Positions 1 through 11,035 of a stretch of DNA of 64,000 nucleotides are shown piece after piece; positions within the stretch are counted from its first letter, which is position 1, and every line of letters starts with the position of its first letter. Both the position numbers and the translations under genes were made by a program. Location of the stretch: NCBI GenBank assembly GCA_949316495.1, contig OX439003.1:45953725-46017724 (forward strand), read 5' to 3'. The notes beneath the pieces are model-generated. The model did not search any database. It was not told the DNA's origin and was given only the letters and a program-made list of their open reading frames with translations. This stretch comes from Amphiduros pacificus. Its lineage: Eukaryota; Annelida; Polychaeta; Phyllodocida; Hesionidae.

Positions 1-1149
1 GCCTTGATCAATTTCTCTTCAAGCCTGAAAATATCAACAGTAGTTATAGTATGTATAAAAGCCCTGTCAACATTAACATTGATGGGATTAACTTGACAAC
101 AATAAATCTAACGATTTATTTTAAAAATACATTGACCATGATTTGTCAAGAAATCCAACACTGGCATTAAAAGTAAGACGTCACAAAATTATATGCCGCG
201 CAAATTTACTATTTTTGTACAGACTGATTTCGATTCGACATCAATTATAATAATTAAAAAAACCAAAGACACAAACAAAGACAAAAACAAAGAAATATTA
301 ATAACGTAAGCTGCAGGAAGGCCATTGTCAAAATATCGGGTAGCTGTCACAAAGGTATGTCTTAGGGTGGCAACAACAGTGGTAGTATTCAATTACTACA
401 TCTGCAGTCATTGCCCTGTTTTTGATTTCATTCAAAGTTTGGAAATCCCCGAGTCACAAATACTTTCCTTGCTCTCACAAAAATGTCATAAAATCTAAAT
501 TGACCAACATTAGGTGATAAACTGTAACCAGGTGTCTGGCACATATACTGACCAATCAGTACAACTGCCAATACGAAACGATATGGTAGCTCTGTCCACA
601 CATTGAAATAATATCAGCAAGGGGAGACAAGTAAACAGCAAATAGGACAGGGCCCAAGACTGATCCTTATTGGACACTCAATTGAGTGGGTTTCAAAACT
701 TGCCTGTGTGTACCCACTTTAACAAACTGTTTCCTGTCCATTGTTTTACTACTCCAGTTGGGGGTATGATCGGTAACCTTGCACCAAGTCTCAAGTATTT
801 GATATTCAAAAGTATCAAGAGATCAAGTCGTTTTACTGACTTTGTGAAGGTCACACATCATGCCATTTTGTACATTGAGCGGTGCTGTATCAGAACTACT
901 CCTTGCATGCAGATTGTGATGAGGGGGGTTAACCTTTTGGTTCTCCTCTGCTGGGCGGGGTCTGCAGTGTCTGTGTCTATCGTCACCGTGGCGAAGGACA
1001 GGTTGGGAACATAGAACCGCTCCAGGCACGGCGTCCGGCAGGAACACATCGCGCTCCCATTACGCTTCATCTCATCTGGATATTGACAAAAATGACTTTA
1101 AAATATGTTTTTAACTTTAAAGCATCGATGTAATATTCGTTTCTTTCTC

Positions 1150-1181
<32 letters not shown>

Positions 1182-4100
1182 TGTGTGTGTGGGTGTGTGT
1201 GTGTTTGTGTGTGTGTTTTGGTCATGTCTGTGTTTAAAAATGAAATATGACCGGTAGAGACAATCGTCTGATATTAGTTGCAACTTACCAACCCTTCCTC
1301 TTGCACATCTAATATAGCTGTCCACACTGCACACGTCAGGATCACCTGAACCAAATGCAACATTATCATTTAGTATACAACAACTTGTATGGGTGGCCTT
1401 AAAGAGCATCTGGTCATTTGTATTCTCGTATCTTTTTTATTGATACATAGTTACTTCTGTCCAAAGTTTTGATATGAACTATGACTGGCAGAAACGGCTC
1501 CATTGTTAGTGTATTTGACTTCAGATCCTGGTTTCCCGGTTCTATTCCCGGTTCTTTTCCCGGTCAGTTATTATCAAGCGTTACATTTTCTGGAATCAGT
1601 ACTCTATAAATAACATCTTTACTTTATACACTCTAAAAGATGATATTTACCTTTAATCCTGGGGAAGTAGATATCTCTACAGTTGCATTCCTGCCTGACC
1701 AGCTTGATCTCACAGTCCAGTGTACAGGTGGCGGTACTGTATGTCTCGTAGTAGGTCAGATCCGCTGTACCACACACTCCCCAAGGAGGCTCCAAGTTTG
1801 CCACCTGGAAAACAGTCAAATATGCACCAATAACAACTCATCATGACCTGCATGGATCAAAGATGTTAAAGCAACCTTTCAAACTTTCAAACAGCATTTT
1901 TACATTTATGAAATACAAAATATTTGTTTGAGAGATGTGAACGTACTTCAGTTCTTTCTATTGCGATAAGAGACAGAAGTCCCGGCGACACGGCGAAGGC
2001 CCTCTCCTGCATGAGGGGTGTGTCCCCAGAATCATGCAACAACACCTTTAACATACAATACAAATGAATTGATAAATTATTGAATCCCTTGAATCCTTGC
2101 CCATTCTCAATTACTGAAGCAGATACCTATATAAACGCACACAGTTCACTTTACTAAATCTGCTGAATCTAGCAGGTTATAAAACAGGTTATAAAGCAGA
2201 TTATACAGCAGGTTATATAGCAGGTAATACAGCAGGTTATACAGCAGGTTATACAGCAGTTTATACAGCAGGTTATACAGCAGGTTATACAGCAGGTTAT
2301 ACAGCAGGTTATACAGCAGGTTATACAGCAGGTTATACAACAGGTTATATAGCAGGTAATACAGCAGGTTATACAGCAAGTTAGCAGTTTGATCATTCCT
2401 GTAGGGCTATTTTTACCTTGATTCCTACCCCAGTTTGAGGATTCTTGGTATACTCATACTGCTCCACATTTATCATGAGACTTAACCCATATCCTGGACC
2501 TGCAGAAGGAGCAATATATGTTACCAATATATTAACATTTTATAAAGTGTTTGAGCAAATATATCAAGTTTTGCTTTTGGCAGATTATTCCATCTTACCT
2601 GAATGCTCCACCTGTGCGTTGGTCATGTTAAATGTGTAGCACACGCCCAGGTCGGTGTTGACAGTCTCAAATGTACACACACTGCCCTTCCATTCACACC
2701 TTTGAAGATGATATATACGATTAGAGAAATCGAAAACATATACATATACATTATATATTTTAGCACTCAAACATTGTATTCTGTATTGGTATAATATCGG
2801 TCTATTTACCCCTCAATGAAATCCTCTTGCTGGTGTGCTCCTTCCTCGTACATCTGCAGGAGGTCGAGGTTTTCATTGAAACCTGCGGCAGTCAGTAATC
2901 TAGAGCTCTGGATATTTTGAACTGTAACATAAATATTGGAATATGTGAATACCACGTTTTGGGGGATTCATGATCTAATAAAGTAGCTATATATCACTTG
3001 ATTTATTTATAAGGTGCCGTCTCACAGTTGCGAACAGGCCAAATTGCGAAGTGGAAAATTTCGAAACTTTGCTTGTCTGCTTATATTCGCTATGGGCATT
3101 TTTGTTCGCTTGAAAAAACGGATGAGAAAAGGATACAAGACTGGTGCGGTGCACAAGACTTGCGAGAAATGAAAAAGCGAACAGAGCAGATGAGCATTGT
3201 TGCAAACAAACGACAAATGAACAACATACAGATGGGGAACAAAGACAGCACACTAGCACAAAGATGAAAGAAGGAGGAACAACGAGAGTTTAGGAAGTGC
3301 ACATAGAAAGTGAATGAGTAACTGACATCACATGGACGCAAAGCGAATGGAAGAGCGGATGAGACGAGAAATTCAAATGGTCATGTGACGGATGGCAAAC
3401 ACATGATACCAAACAAGTTGCGCAACGGTACTTTGAAAGAGAAGCAGGAGACAACAGACACACATCTAGAGCCAAGAGGAGCAGGAGACAACAGACACAC
3501 ATCTAGAGTCATCTTCTGAAAGTAAAGCTGAAGCTCCAGCAATACAAGCAGGAATACAAGAATGTTTTACTGTGATGTACATGGAATGATGTTTTGTTGA
3601 AATTGATATTTAATATGTAGGAGTTATTGATCAGGAGACATGAAAAGAATTTGCTATATTTTTACATTTCATTACCTCAATACCATGTCAAAACATAAGG
3701 TCAGTTATTCGGGACAACATGTAGAATGTATTGCACAGAGTTATTTAAACATGATTAAGTTTTAGAGTTTTCATTCACATAGGCATAAATCTCTTTCAAA
3801 ATAGTTGTGTTGATATTGACCTTTTTTGAATAAATGTTTCAAGATTTAGGTGATGGGTTGTTCATTCAGAATGACATATAGCAAATTGACATTTTTATTT
3901 GTGAACAAAAGTTTGGATAATGTTTTCCCTACTCCTGTCTTTGCAGACTGTGCACTTACCATATCAGTCCACGGTGAGGTCTGTGCACTTACCATATCAG
4001 TCCATAGTGAAGTCTGTACTTACCATAGCAATCCACAGTGAGGTCTGTGCAATTACCATATCAGTCCATGGTGAAGTCTGTACTTACCATAGCAATCCAC

Positions 4101-7100
4101 AGTGGGGTCTGTGCACTTACCATATCAGTCCATAGTGAAGTCTGTACTTACCATAGCAATCCACAGTGTGGTCTGTGCACTTACCATATCAGTCCATAGT
4201 GAAGTCTGTACTTACCATAGCAATCCAGAGTGAGGTGTGTACTTACCATAGCAATCCACAATGAGGTCTGTGCACTTACCATATCAGTCCATAGTGAAGT
4301 CTGTACTTACCATAGCAATCCACAGTGAGGTGTGTACTTACCATATCAGTCCACGGTGAGGTCTGTGCACTTACCATAGCAATCCACAGTGAGGTCTGTG
4401 CACTTACCATATCAGTCCACGGTGAGGTCTGTGCACTTACCATATCAGTCCATAGTGAAGTCTGTACTTACCATAGCAATCCACAGTGAGGTCTGTGCAC
4501 TTACCATATCAGTCCATAGTGAAGTCTGTACTTACCATAGCAATCCACAGTGAGGTGTGTACTTACCATGTCAGTCCACGGTGAGGTATGTGCACTTACC
4601 ATAGCAATCCACAGTGAGGTCTGTGCAATTACCATATCAGTCCATAGTGAAGTCTGTACTTATCATAGCAATCCACAGTGAGGTGTGTACTTAATTACCA
4701 TATCAGTCCACGGTGAGGTCTGTGCACTTACCATAGCAATCCACGGTGAGGTCTGTGCACTTACCATAGCAATCCACGGTGAGGTCTGTGCACTTACCAT
4801 ATCAGTCCACGGTGAGGTCTGTGCACTTACCATAGCAATCCACGGTGAGGTCTGTGCACTTACCATATCAGTCCACGGTGAGGTCTGTGCACTTACCATA
4901 TCAGTCCATAGTGAAGTCTGTACTTACCATAGCAATCCACAGTGAGGTCTGCACTTACCATAACAGTCCAAGGTGAGATATATCCTCGCCATAGTAGTTC
5001 ATAGCAAGGTCTGTACTAACCATAGCAGTCCATGTTGAAGTATGTACTTACCATAGCAGTCCATGTTGAGGTATGTACTAACCATAGCAGTCCACAGTGA
5101 GGTATATACTTACCATAGCAGTCCATGCTGAGGTATGTACTAACCAAAGCAGTCCATGTTGAGGTATGTACTTACCATAGCAGTCTATGCTGAGGTATAT
5201 ACTTACTATAGCAGTCCATGTTGAGGTATATAATTACCATAGCAGTCCATGTTGAGGTATGTACTTACCATAGCAGTCCATGTAGAGGTATGTACTAACC
5301 ATAGCAGTCCATGTAGAGGTATGTACTTATCATAGCAGTCCACAGCGAGGTGTGTACTAACCATAGCAGTCCATGTTGAGGTCTGTACTTACCATAGCAG
5401 TCCATGTTGAGGTATGTACTTACCATAGCAGTCCATGTTGAGGTATGTATTAACCATAGCAGTCCACAGTGAGGTATGTACTTACCATAGCAGTCCATGC
5501 TCAGGTATGTACTTACCATAGTAGTCCATGTTGAGGTATGTACTTACCATAGCAGTCCATGTTGAGGTATATACTTACCATAGCAGTCCATGTTGAGGTA
5601 TGTACTTACCATAGCAGTCCATGTTGAGGTATATACTTACCATAGCAGTCTATGCTGAGGTATATACTTACTATAGCAGTCCATGTTGAGGTATGTACTT
5701 ACCATAGCAGTCTATGCTGAGGTATATACTTACCATAGCAGTCCATGTTGAGGTATATACTTACCATAGCAGTCCATGTTGAGGTATGTACTTACCATAG
5801 CAGTCTATGCTGAGGTATATACTTACCATAGCAGTCCATGTTGAGGTCTGTACTTACCATAGCAGTCCATGTTGAGGTATGTACTTACCATAGCAGTCCA
5901 TGTTGAGGTATGTACTTACCATAGCAGTCCATGTTGAGGTATGTACTAACCATAGCAGTCCATGTTGAGGTATGTATTAACCATAGCAGTCCACAGTGAG
6001 GTATGTACTTACCATAGCAGTCCATGTTGAGGTATGTACTAACCATAGCAGTCCATGTAGAGGTATGTACTAACCATAGCAGTCCATGTTGAGGTATGTA
6101 CTTACCATAGCAGTCTATGCTGAGGTATATACTTACCATAGCAGTCCATGTTGAGGTATGTACTTACCATAGCAGTCTATGCTGAGGTATATACTTACCA
6201 TAGCAGTCCATGTTGAGGTATGTACTTACCATAGCAGTCCATGTTGAGGTATGTACTTACCATAGCAGTCCATGTTGAGGTATGTACTTACCATAGCAGT
6301 CCATGATGAGGTATATACTTACCATAGTAGTCCACAGTGAGGTATGTACTAACCATAGCAGTCCATGTTGAGGTGTGTACTTACCATAGCAGTCCATGAT
6401 GAGGTATATACTTACCATAGCAGTCCATGATGAGGTATATACTGACCATAGCAGTCCACAGTGAGGTATGTACTTACCATAGCAGTCCACAGTGAGGTTT
6501 GCAGCATACATGGTGGTGTTTGCGATCATCCAGCTAGCCGTACCTAATGGACTGGCCTCCGAACATCGCACATCTGAGCAGGAGGCAAGAATATCTCCTG
6601 TTGATGTTTCTAATATCCATCTAGAGAGAAATTGCACTGAATGTAAATTTGATTTAATCATGTTTTTATTACTATATATGAATTGTTAAATGTTAATAAC
6701 TTTTATGGATGAAGTACGTATCACATAAAATAGTTTAATCTTGTTTTATCAGCAATTTAATGATATCCATGATAAGAGATCAACCAAAACAGACACATGA
6801 TAATTAATTGTTATTATGTGTTCTATATGATATTTAAATGCGTATCTTGATGTTAAGAATATTTACGTTTTATCTATATTTTTGAAAAGTTCAAATCGTT
6901 CAGATCCATGATGAGCAACAAATGGCGGATTTGTTGTGTCTTGTTGGTCATCTAATTCAAATCGGGCACCAAGGACTTGTGAAAATATGCTCTTGGCATA
7001 GGTATCGACAGATGATATCATCACTACTGCGCAAAAATCTGAAAATATATAAGTATATATATGTATAAGTAGATTTATAGATTTATGACATTCTGAGGAA

Positions 7101-9237
7101 CATGTATGGTATATTTTATGTAATAACTAATCAAGAATGCATAAAGGGTGTGAATAATATACAGGAATAAAATAAGACAAGAGAATTATTACCGCAGTTG
7201 GACTCATCTTCTCCGTGGATACAGTCCGGGAAGGAATCGCACTTCCTGTTTTCTGCTATACACACCCCACTGCCCCCACACGCCACTTCACCTGGCTTGC
7301 AGGTAGTTGCCACTAATTACAAGAACAATCTCATTCAAATATCCACATAGCGCCCTCTGGGGACAAAAACCAATGTATGCTCCAGTTAAAGACTTTCCTC
7401 AGTGCACAGGTTTTCAGTGTCATGGTATAATATCACAGCTTATTTTATATAGCATGTAAACTTGGTTATTTACATATTGTACTTAGTTATTTACATATTG
7501 TACTTAGTTATTTACATATTGTACTTAGTTATTCACATATTGTAAACAAATGTCTCAAGAAATACGGAAGAAATATGTTAGATTTAGTAAATGTAATTCA
7601 TGTATTAAATGACAAATACGGTTCATGAGGTTAATAGATGAACAGTATAGCATACGGTGTTCAGGCTGTGTTTTTGCTAGGAGTTGCTGCACCTTGTCAT
7701 ACCACCCTCCCTCTGTCGCCGCTGTCAGCCTGGAACAGTGAAATAAGAAAATTTGCTACACTGTATAAAGAGGTTTAATCAAGCAATCCAATATGTTGCT
7801 CAGAATTTAAATAGGTTTCCCACATATTCCCACGTATTCTATATCATATTCAACCAACACTCTTAGACTAACGTTCTTATGATGTACTCAGCCATTTAAA
7901 ATGGTAGTCTTCGAAGTGGAATGATATGCAGTACCTGAAGTTGTTTTCATTGCAGAGAGTAACAGAAGGGAAGTCAATGGCCGGGACATAGTTGATCTCT
8001 ACGTTGACGTTCTTTTTGTATTGCATGTACTCCCCCACCCTGTCCGTTATGTAATAGATGAGCACAGCCATGCAACCCAGCAGAATTACACTCCATACTA
8101 TTCTGAAAGGTTTGAGACAATCAAAGTATGTACAATATGTAAATTTCATGATATTGTGAATATATCTGGAAAAAACTTTTCCTGCATAGTTATAAAAGGT
8201 AGATGGCTGCAACTGATATGTTTCTTACTCCAGAAAGTCCTCAAAACTGGATACACAAGGACGTTGTTTTGGTACTATGTCTGTGTAATAATATAAAAAA
8301 GGATTACCGATTACTCTTCAAAAAGAGTAGGGCATTGAGTCCCGTTGGTAGAACTTTCGCTGATATGATATAACCTTAATGGTGCTGCAATTAAGGTAGT
8401 GAACAAAAAAACCTGACAAATAGATCCATCCATGACACTGATTACTAAGACTTCAAAAGGGACGGTCCGGTCCGGCAAATGTCATGTTAACCAGGTTTAA
8501 AACATATTTTGACTTGAAACAAAAATCACTAATACAAGGAATGAGGATATGATGTTTTTGTGCCGAATTTGCAAGCATTTGAAGTCATCTTCGACACTGG
8601 TTCTTAAATGATCATTTGAACCTATTATAAAAAGTTCAAGACAATGGTCAAGACAATGAATGATTGACCTTCAGCCCCCTCCGCGAGGAAGGCCAATGTG
8701 GCTCTGACAGCATAAAAGAGGTTCATAAGGGATGGTAACAATCAAGGACAATGAGTGAAATAGGTAAACAGAGGTGAGCAGAACTGTGCGACCTACACCC
8801 TGTATATGGGTCCAGAGAGCTGCTCATGACAAAATAGTCTTCGCTATAACACATACCGCCGAAGTAAAAATTTGCTTCCAAGCGTGAACCTTATCCCGTG
8901 AAGAGTGGTCTCCTGGGTGTAATCTCTGAATAGGTCCGTCCACGATCCCGACTCAGCTACCCGGGGCTCTCGATCATCAATCTAATTAAGTAAATTAAAT
9001 TATAAAATTATCTGTATTGTTGACGTTGAAGGTATATTTATAAAACGACACTAAAACTACACTATTTCAATCACAGGAGTTCATAGCCGATTGATGTGAT
9101 GTTTATTATTATTTTCCCGTTCGTTTCTATGGAGGGAGATTGGCACGGTGAATCCTCACCTCGGAGTCCCAGACCGCCGGTGCTGGACGGACGGTGGTTT
9201 CATGCTGGCCTGGAGGAGAACAGCAATTCTCTGCCAT
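1..9237 (-). CDS. DEG/ENaC-family sodium channel with an LDLa domain (C-terminus off window)
   Basis: Fifteen exons, all phase-consistent: 9237-9160, 8981-8857, 8102-7935, 7729-7656, 7312-7193, 7038-6867, 6620-6478, 2921-2810, 2699-2599, 2499-2417, 2045-1947, 1804-1651, 1345-1289, 1075-934 and 24-1 (partial). They encode about 550 residues. The start is the ATG at 9237. Visible hallmarks are the N-terminal gating motif LHG (residues 53-55), TM1 in the third exon, then FPSVTLCNENNF, GVCYTFN, GYGLSLMINVEQYEY, FAVSPG and the cysteine-rich WGVC...CTLDCE...CNCR segment. The fifth exon is a six-cysteine LDLa module. The family forms trimeric, amiloride-sensitive or peptide/acid-gated sodium channels in the plasma membrane. 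TM2 and the selectivity filter are not in the window. The exon at 24-1 is supported by an acceptor and by phase only. The ligand is unknown. Confidence 0.93.
1151..1212. repeat. (GT)n microsatellite
   Basis: Imperfect GT repeat inside the second-last visible DEG/ENaC intron. No coding signal. Confidence 0.95.
1505..1632 (+). mobile_element. tRNA-derived SINE fragment, family 3
   Basis: A decayed copy in a DEG/ENaC intron. It has repeated 'cccggttc' B-box-like sequence, then a tail reading 'cagttattatcaagcgtta' and 'ctttactttata'. The same tail follows a good B-box at 24083-24178, which identifies the family. Confidence 0.55.
2177..2383. repeat. 12-bp minisatellite
   Basis: About 17 tandem copies of agcaggttatac-type units, in the intron between the DEG/ENaC exons at 2417 and 2045. 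The period is a multiple of three, so it gives long spurious minus-strand frames. Confidence 0.95.
2922..3949. other. DEG/ENaC intron 7, non-array part
   Basis: No exon recognised. A short direct duplication of 'gacaacagacacacatctag' lies at about 3450-3508. Long plus- and minus-strand frames at 3.0-3.5 kb show no family resemblance. Confidence 0.6.
3950..6497 (-). repeat. 31/33-bp minisatellite that repeats an exon end plus its 5' splice site
   Basis: Roughly 80 tandem units. The right part (about 4980-6497) has 31-bp units. The left part (3950-4980) has 33-bp units, often alternating with 31-bp ones. Read on the minus strand, each unit contains 'GTGGACTGCTATG' or a close variant, followed by GTAAGT. 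This is the last sequence of DEG/ENaC exon 7 and its splice donor. The rightmost unit is the real junction at 6478/6477. Because 31 is not divisible by three, use of a downstream donor keeps the frame only after every third 31-bp unit, while the 33-bp units preserve it. The core GTAAGTACATAC has a donor-like reverse complement, GTATGTACTTAC. Confidence 0.95.
7193..7312 (-). other. LDLa-encoding exon inside the DEG/ENaC gene
   Basis: This 120-bp exon begins and ends in phase 1, so it is symmetric and can be gained or skipped without a frameshift. It encodes six cysteines with the acidic calcium-site tail DGEDES-like pattern (HGEDESNC). LDLa domains of LDL-receptor relatives are classically carried on symmetric phase-1 exons. 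It sits in the early extracellular region, shortly after TM1. Confidence 0.9.
7452..7545. repeat. 21-bp tandem repeat, about 4 copies
   Basis: Tandem 'ttatttacatattgtactta' units in a DEG/ENaC intron. Confidence 0.9.
8310..8415 (+). mobile_element. SINE 3' fragment, family 2
   Basis: The stretch 'actcttcaaaaagagtaggg' and following bases match the 3' part of the fuller copy at 12636-12945 (opposite strand) and the copy at 59930-60060. It is intronic. Confidence 0.55.
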
Positions 9238-10713
9238 TTTGTCGTCATTTATATCACCTGAAAGAAGAGAATTTTAAACACGAAGAACGAATAAATGCTC
9301 TAAACGTTTTTTATTTATCAATCTTTGCAATTTTGTAATTAGTGAAAAGAAAATAACCCTCGCTCCCATAAAATACAATGTGTATAACGGAATATATGTA
9401 TCTTCAAGCGTGGGCTTATGTTTGTAAATAGCATTTTACGACACTCTCAACATTTTACTTCAGATCATCACAGAAGGTGTGCCATAGCCAATTGCCTCGA
9501 TGGCTTGAGAATGGGGTTTAGAAAATGCGAATCCTATATCGAGAGTGAAAACAGTGCTTTTCTAAAAAGTTGAAAGTTTCTGGTCAACAGTCTCTTTGTT
9601 TTCAGATGATATATAACATGATGTGCATTGGTTCTAGTGTCTGTCATATAAAAGCTACTCACCCACAGGAACTAGATCACTGGTTGAACAATTGGGTCAC
9701 TGGTTGAACAATTGGGTCACTGGTTGAACAATTGGGTCACTGGTTGAACAATTGGGTCACTGGTTGAACAATTGGGTCACTGGTTGAACAATTGGGTCAC
9801 TGGTTAAACAATTGGGTCACTGATTGAACAACTGGGTCACTGGTTGAACAACTAGGTCACTAGTCTGAATAGCTCAACTAACCGCCCGTCCTGCTTATTT
9901 TCATCAATGGAGTGTACATTTTCTTCAATTTTTTCGGTTTTAATCTTTTTTCCGCAGATTACGGATTTTCTTTTGTTTTTCTAAAAGGATTTTCTTCCGG
10001 GCACTTCTCATACCTTTTTTAGATATCCTGTATAACCCCTTTTCTGGTCATTTTTACCCACATTTTTAAAACCTTAAGGGATTTTAAAAGGCAAATAGTT
10101 ATGATTTCTTGCTTCTTGGTGTGTTTCATTCCTGTGTTGTCATAACCTTGACGATTTACCTTGTTTTCTTGTTGTTAATGCGATCTGATAACTCCGCGTT
10201 TTTATGATCATGCTGAGGGTAATATTATGTGGAAATCTGATTTCTCCATGTTTGACTTTCATCTGATAAAATCATTGAGAAAGTCATATCATGGCGCCGT
10301 TTAATAATGATGCGGATTGCCTCTTGCCTGATTGGAAACAACACCGGAACTGCACAAAACCCGACAATCGCACTATTCTCTTTTGAAAATAGCAGAGTGT
10401 AGACTAAGGTCAGTACATAGCATATTAGTGATAATAAAAAATAACCATACCTGATACTGCAAAAGGCTCAGAAGGTTATTCAAGTGATTTAAGACACCCT
10501 AACTTCAGATCATGTTGGTCAAGAGTGTTTTATATATCGGATAAAGCAGTATCAACTCATTGCCATAAAACCTATGATCATGATAATATCTGAAACTCAC
10601 CACCGACGTCGCCATCTATTATCGATGATATAGAAATCAAGGACATCTTGAAAAAAGAAAGAATGCAGTCTCTCTGGTCTATCAAGTTATTGTTGCTGTA
10701 GATATGCCACTAC
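9238..10713. other. Intergenic region upstream of the DEG/ENaC gene
   Basis: Lies between the DEG/ENaC start and the 3' end of the next minus-strand gene. Its only structured feature is the 20-bp minisatellite at 9668-9862. A short plus-strand frame from ATG 10289 (about 32 codons) is not convincing. No promoter motif could be assigned. Confidence 0.6.
9668..9862. repeat. 20-bp minisatellite
   Basis: About nine nearly identical copies of ggttgaacaattgggtcact, 430 bp upstream of the DEG/ENaC start codon. Confidence 0.97.
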
Positions 10714-11004
10714 TTAGTGTAGTTTGAATATTTGCAGAAAAACACTGAAGAATGCAATGACCATCTCTTTAAGTTTTGTCGAATGCCTGTGCCATTTGAA
10801 ACTAACACCTGGGATATCTAATACATCATTGAATATAAATTGTAAGGGAAATAGGATTTCATGAAAATAAACAAATGTTGTAATCAATATAAACCTAATG
10901 GAATATTCAAGCGCAAACAGTCGATCGTGCACACGACAAAGATTGTCTTACACACATTTATATATGAAAGGAATCTACTTGAAATTGACACTGGTTTTTT
11001 GTTC

Positions 11005-11035
<31 letters not shown>

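Noticed and set aside
3000-3560. Coding exon suggested by a 79-codon plus-strand frame
   Set aside because: Low-complexity Lys/Gln/Met-rich translation, no splice context, and a shadow frame of similar length on the other strand.
3950-6497. Regularly spaced short repeats resembling a CRISPR array
   Set aside because: Units are contiguous with no unique spacers, derive from an exon-intron junction, and the genome is eukaryotic.
4663-6661. Several open frames of 70-134 codons on the minus strand
   Set aside because: They are translations of the 31/33-bp minisatellite. Only the exon 7 part at 6478-6620 is coding.
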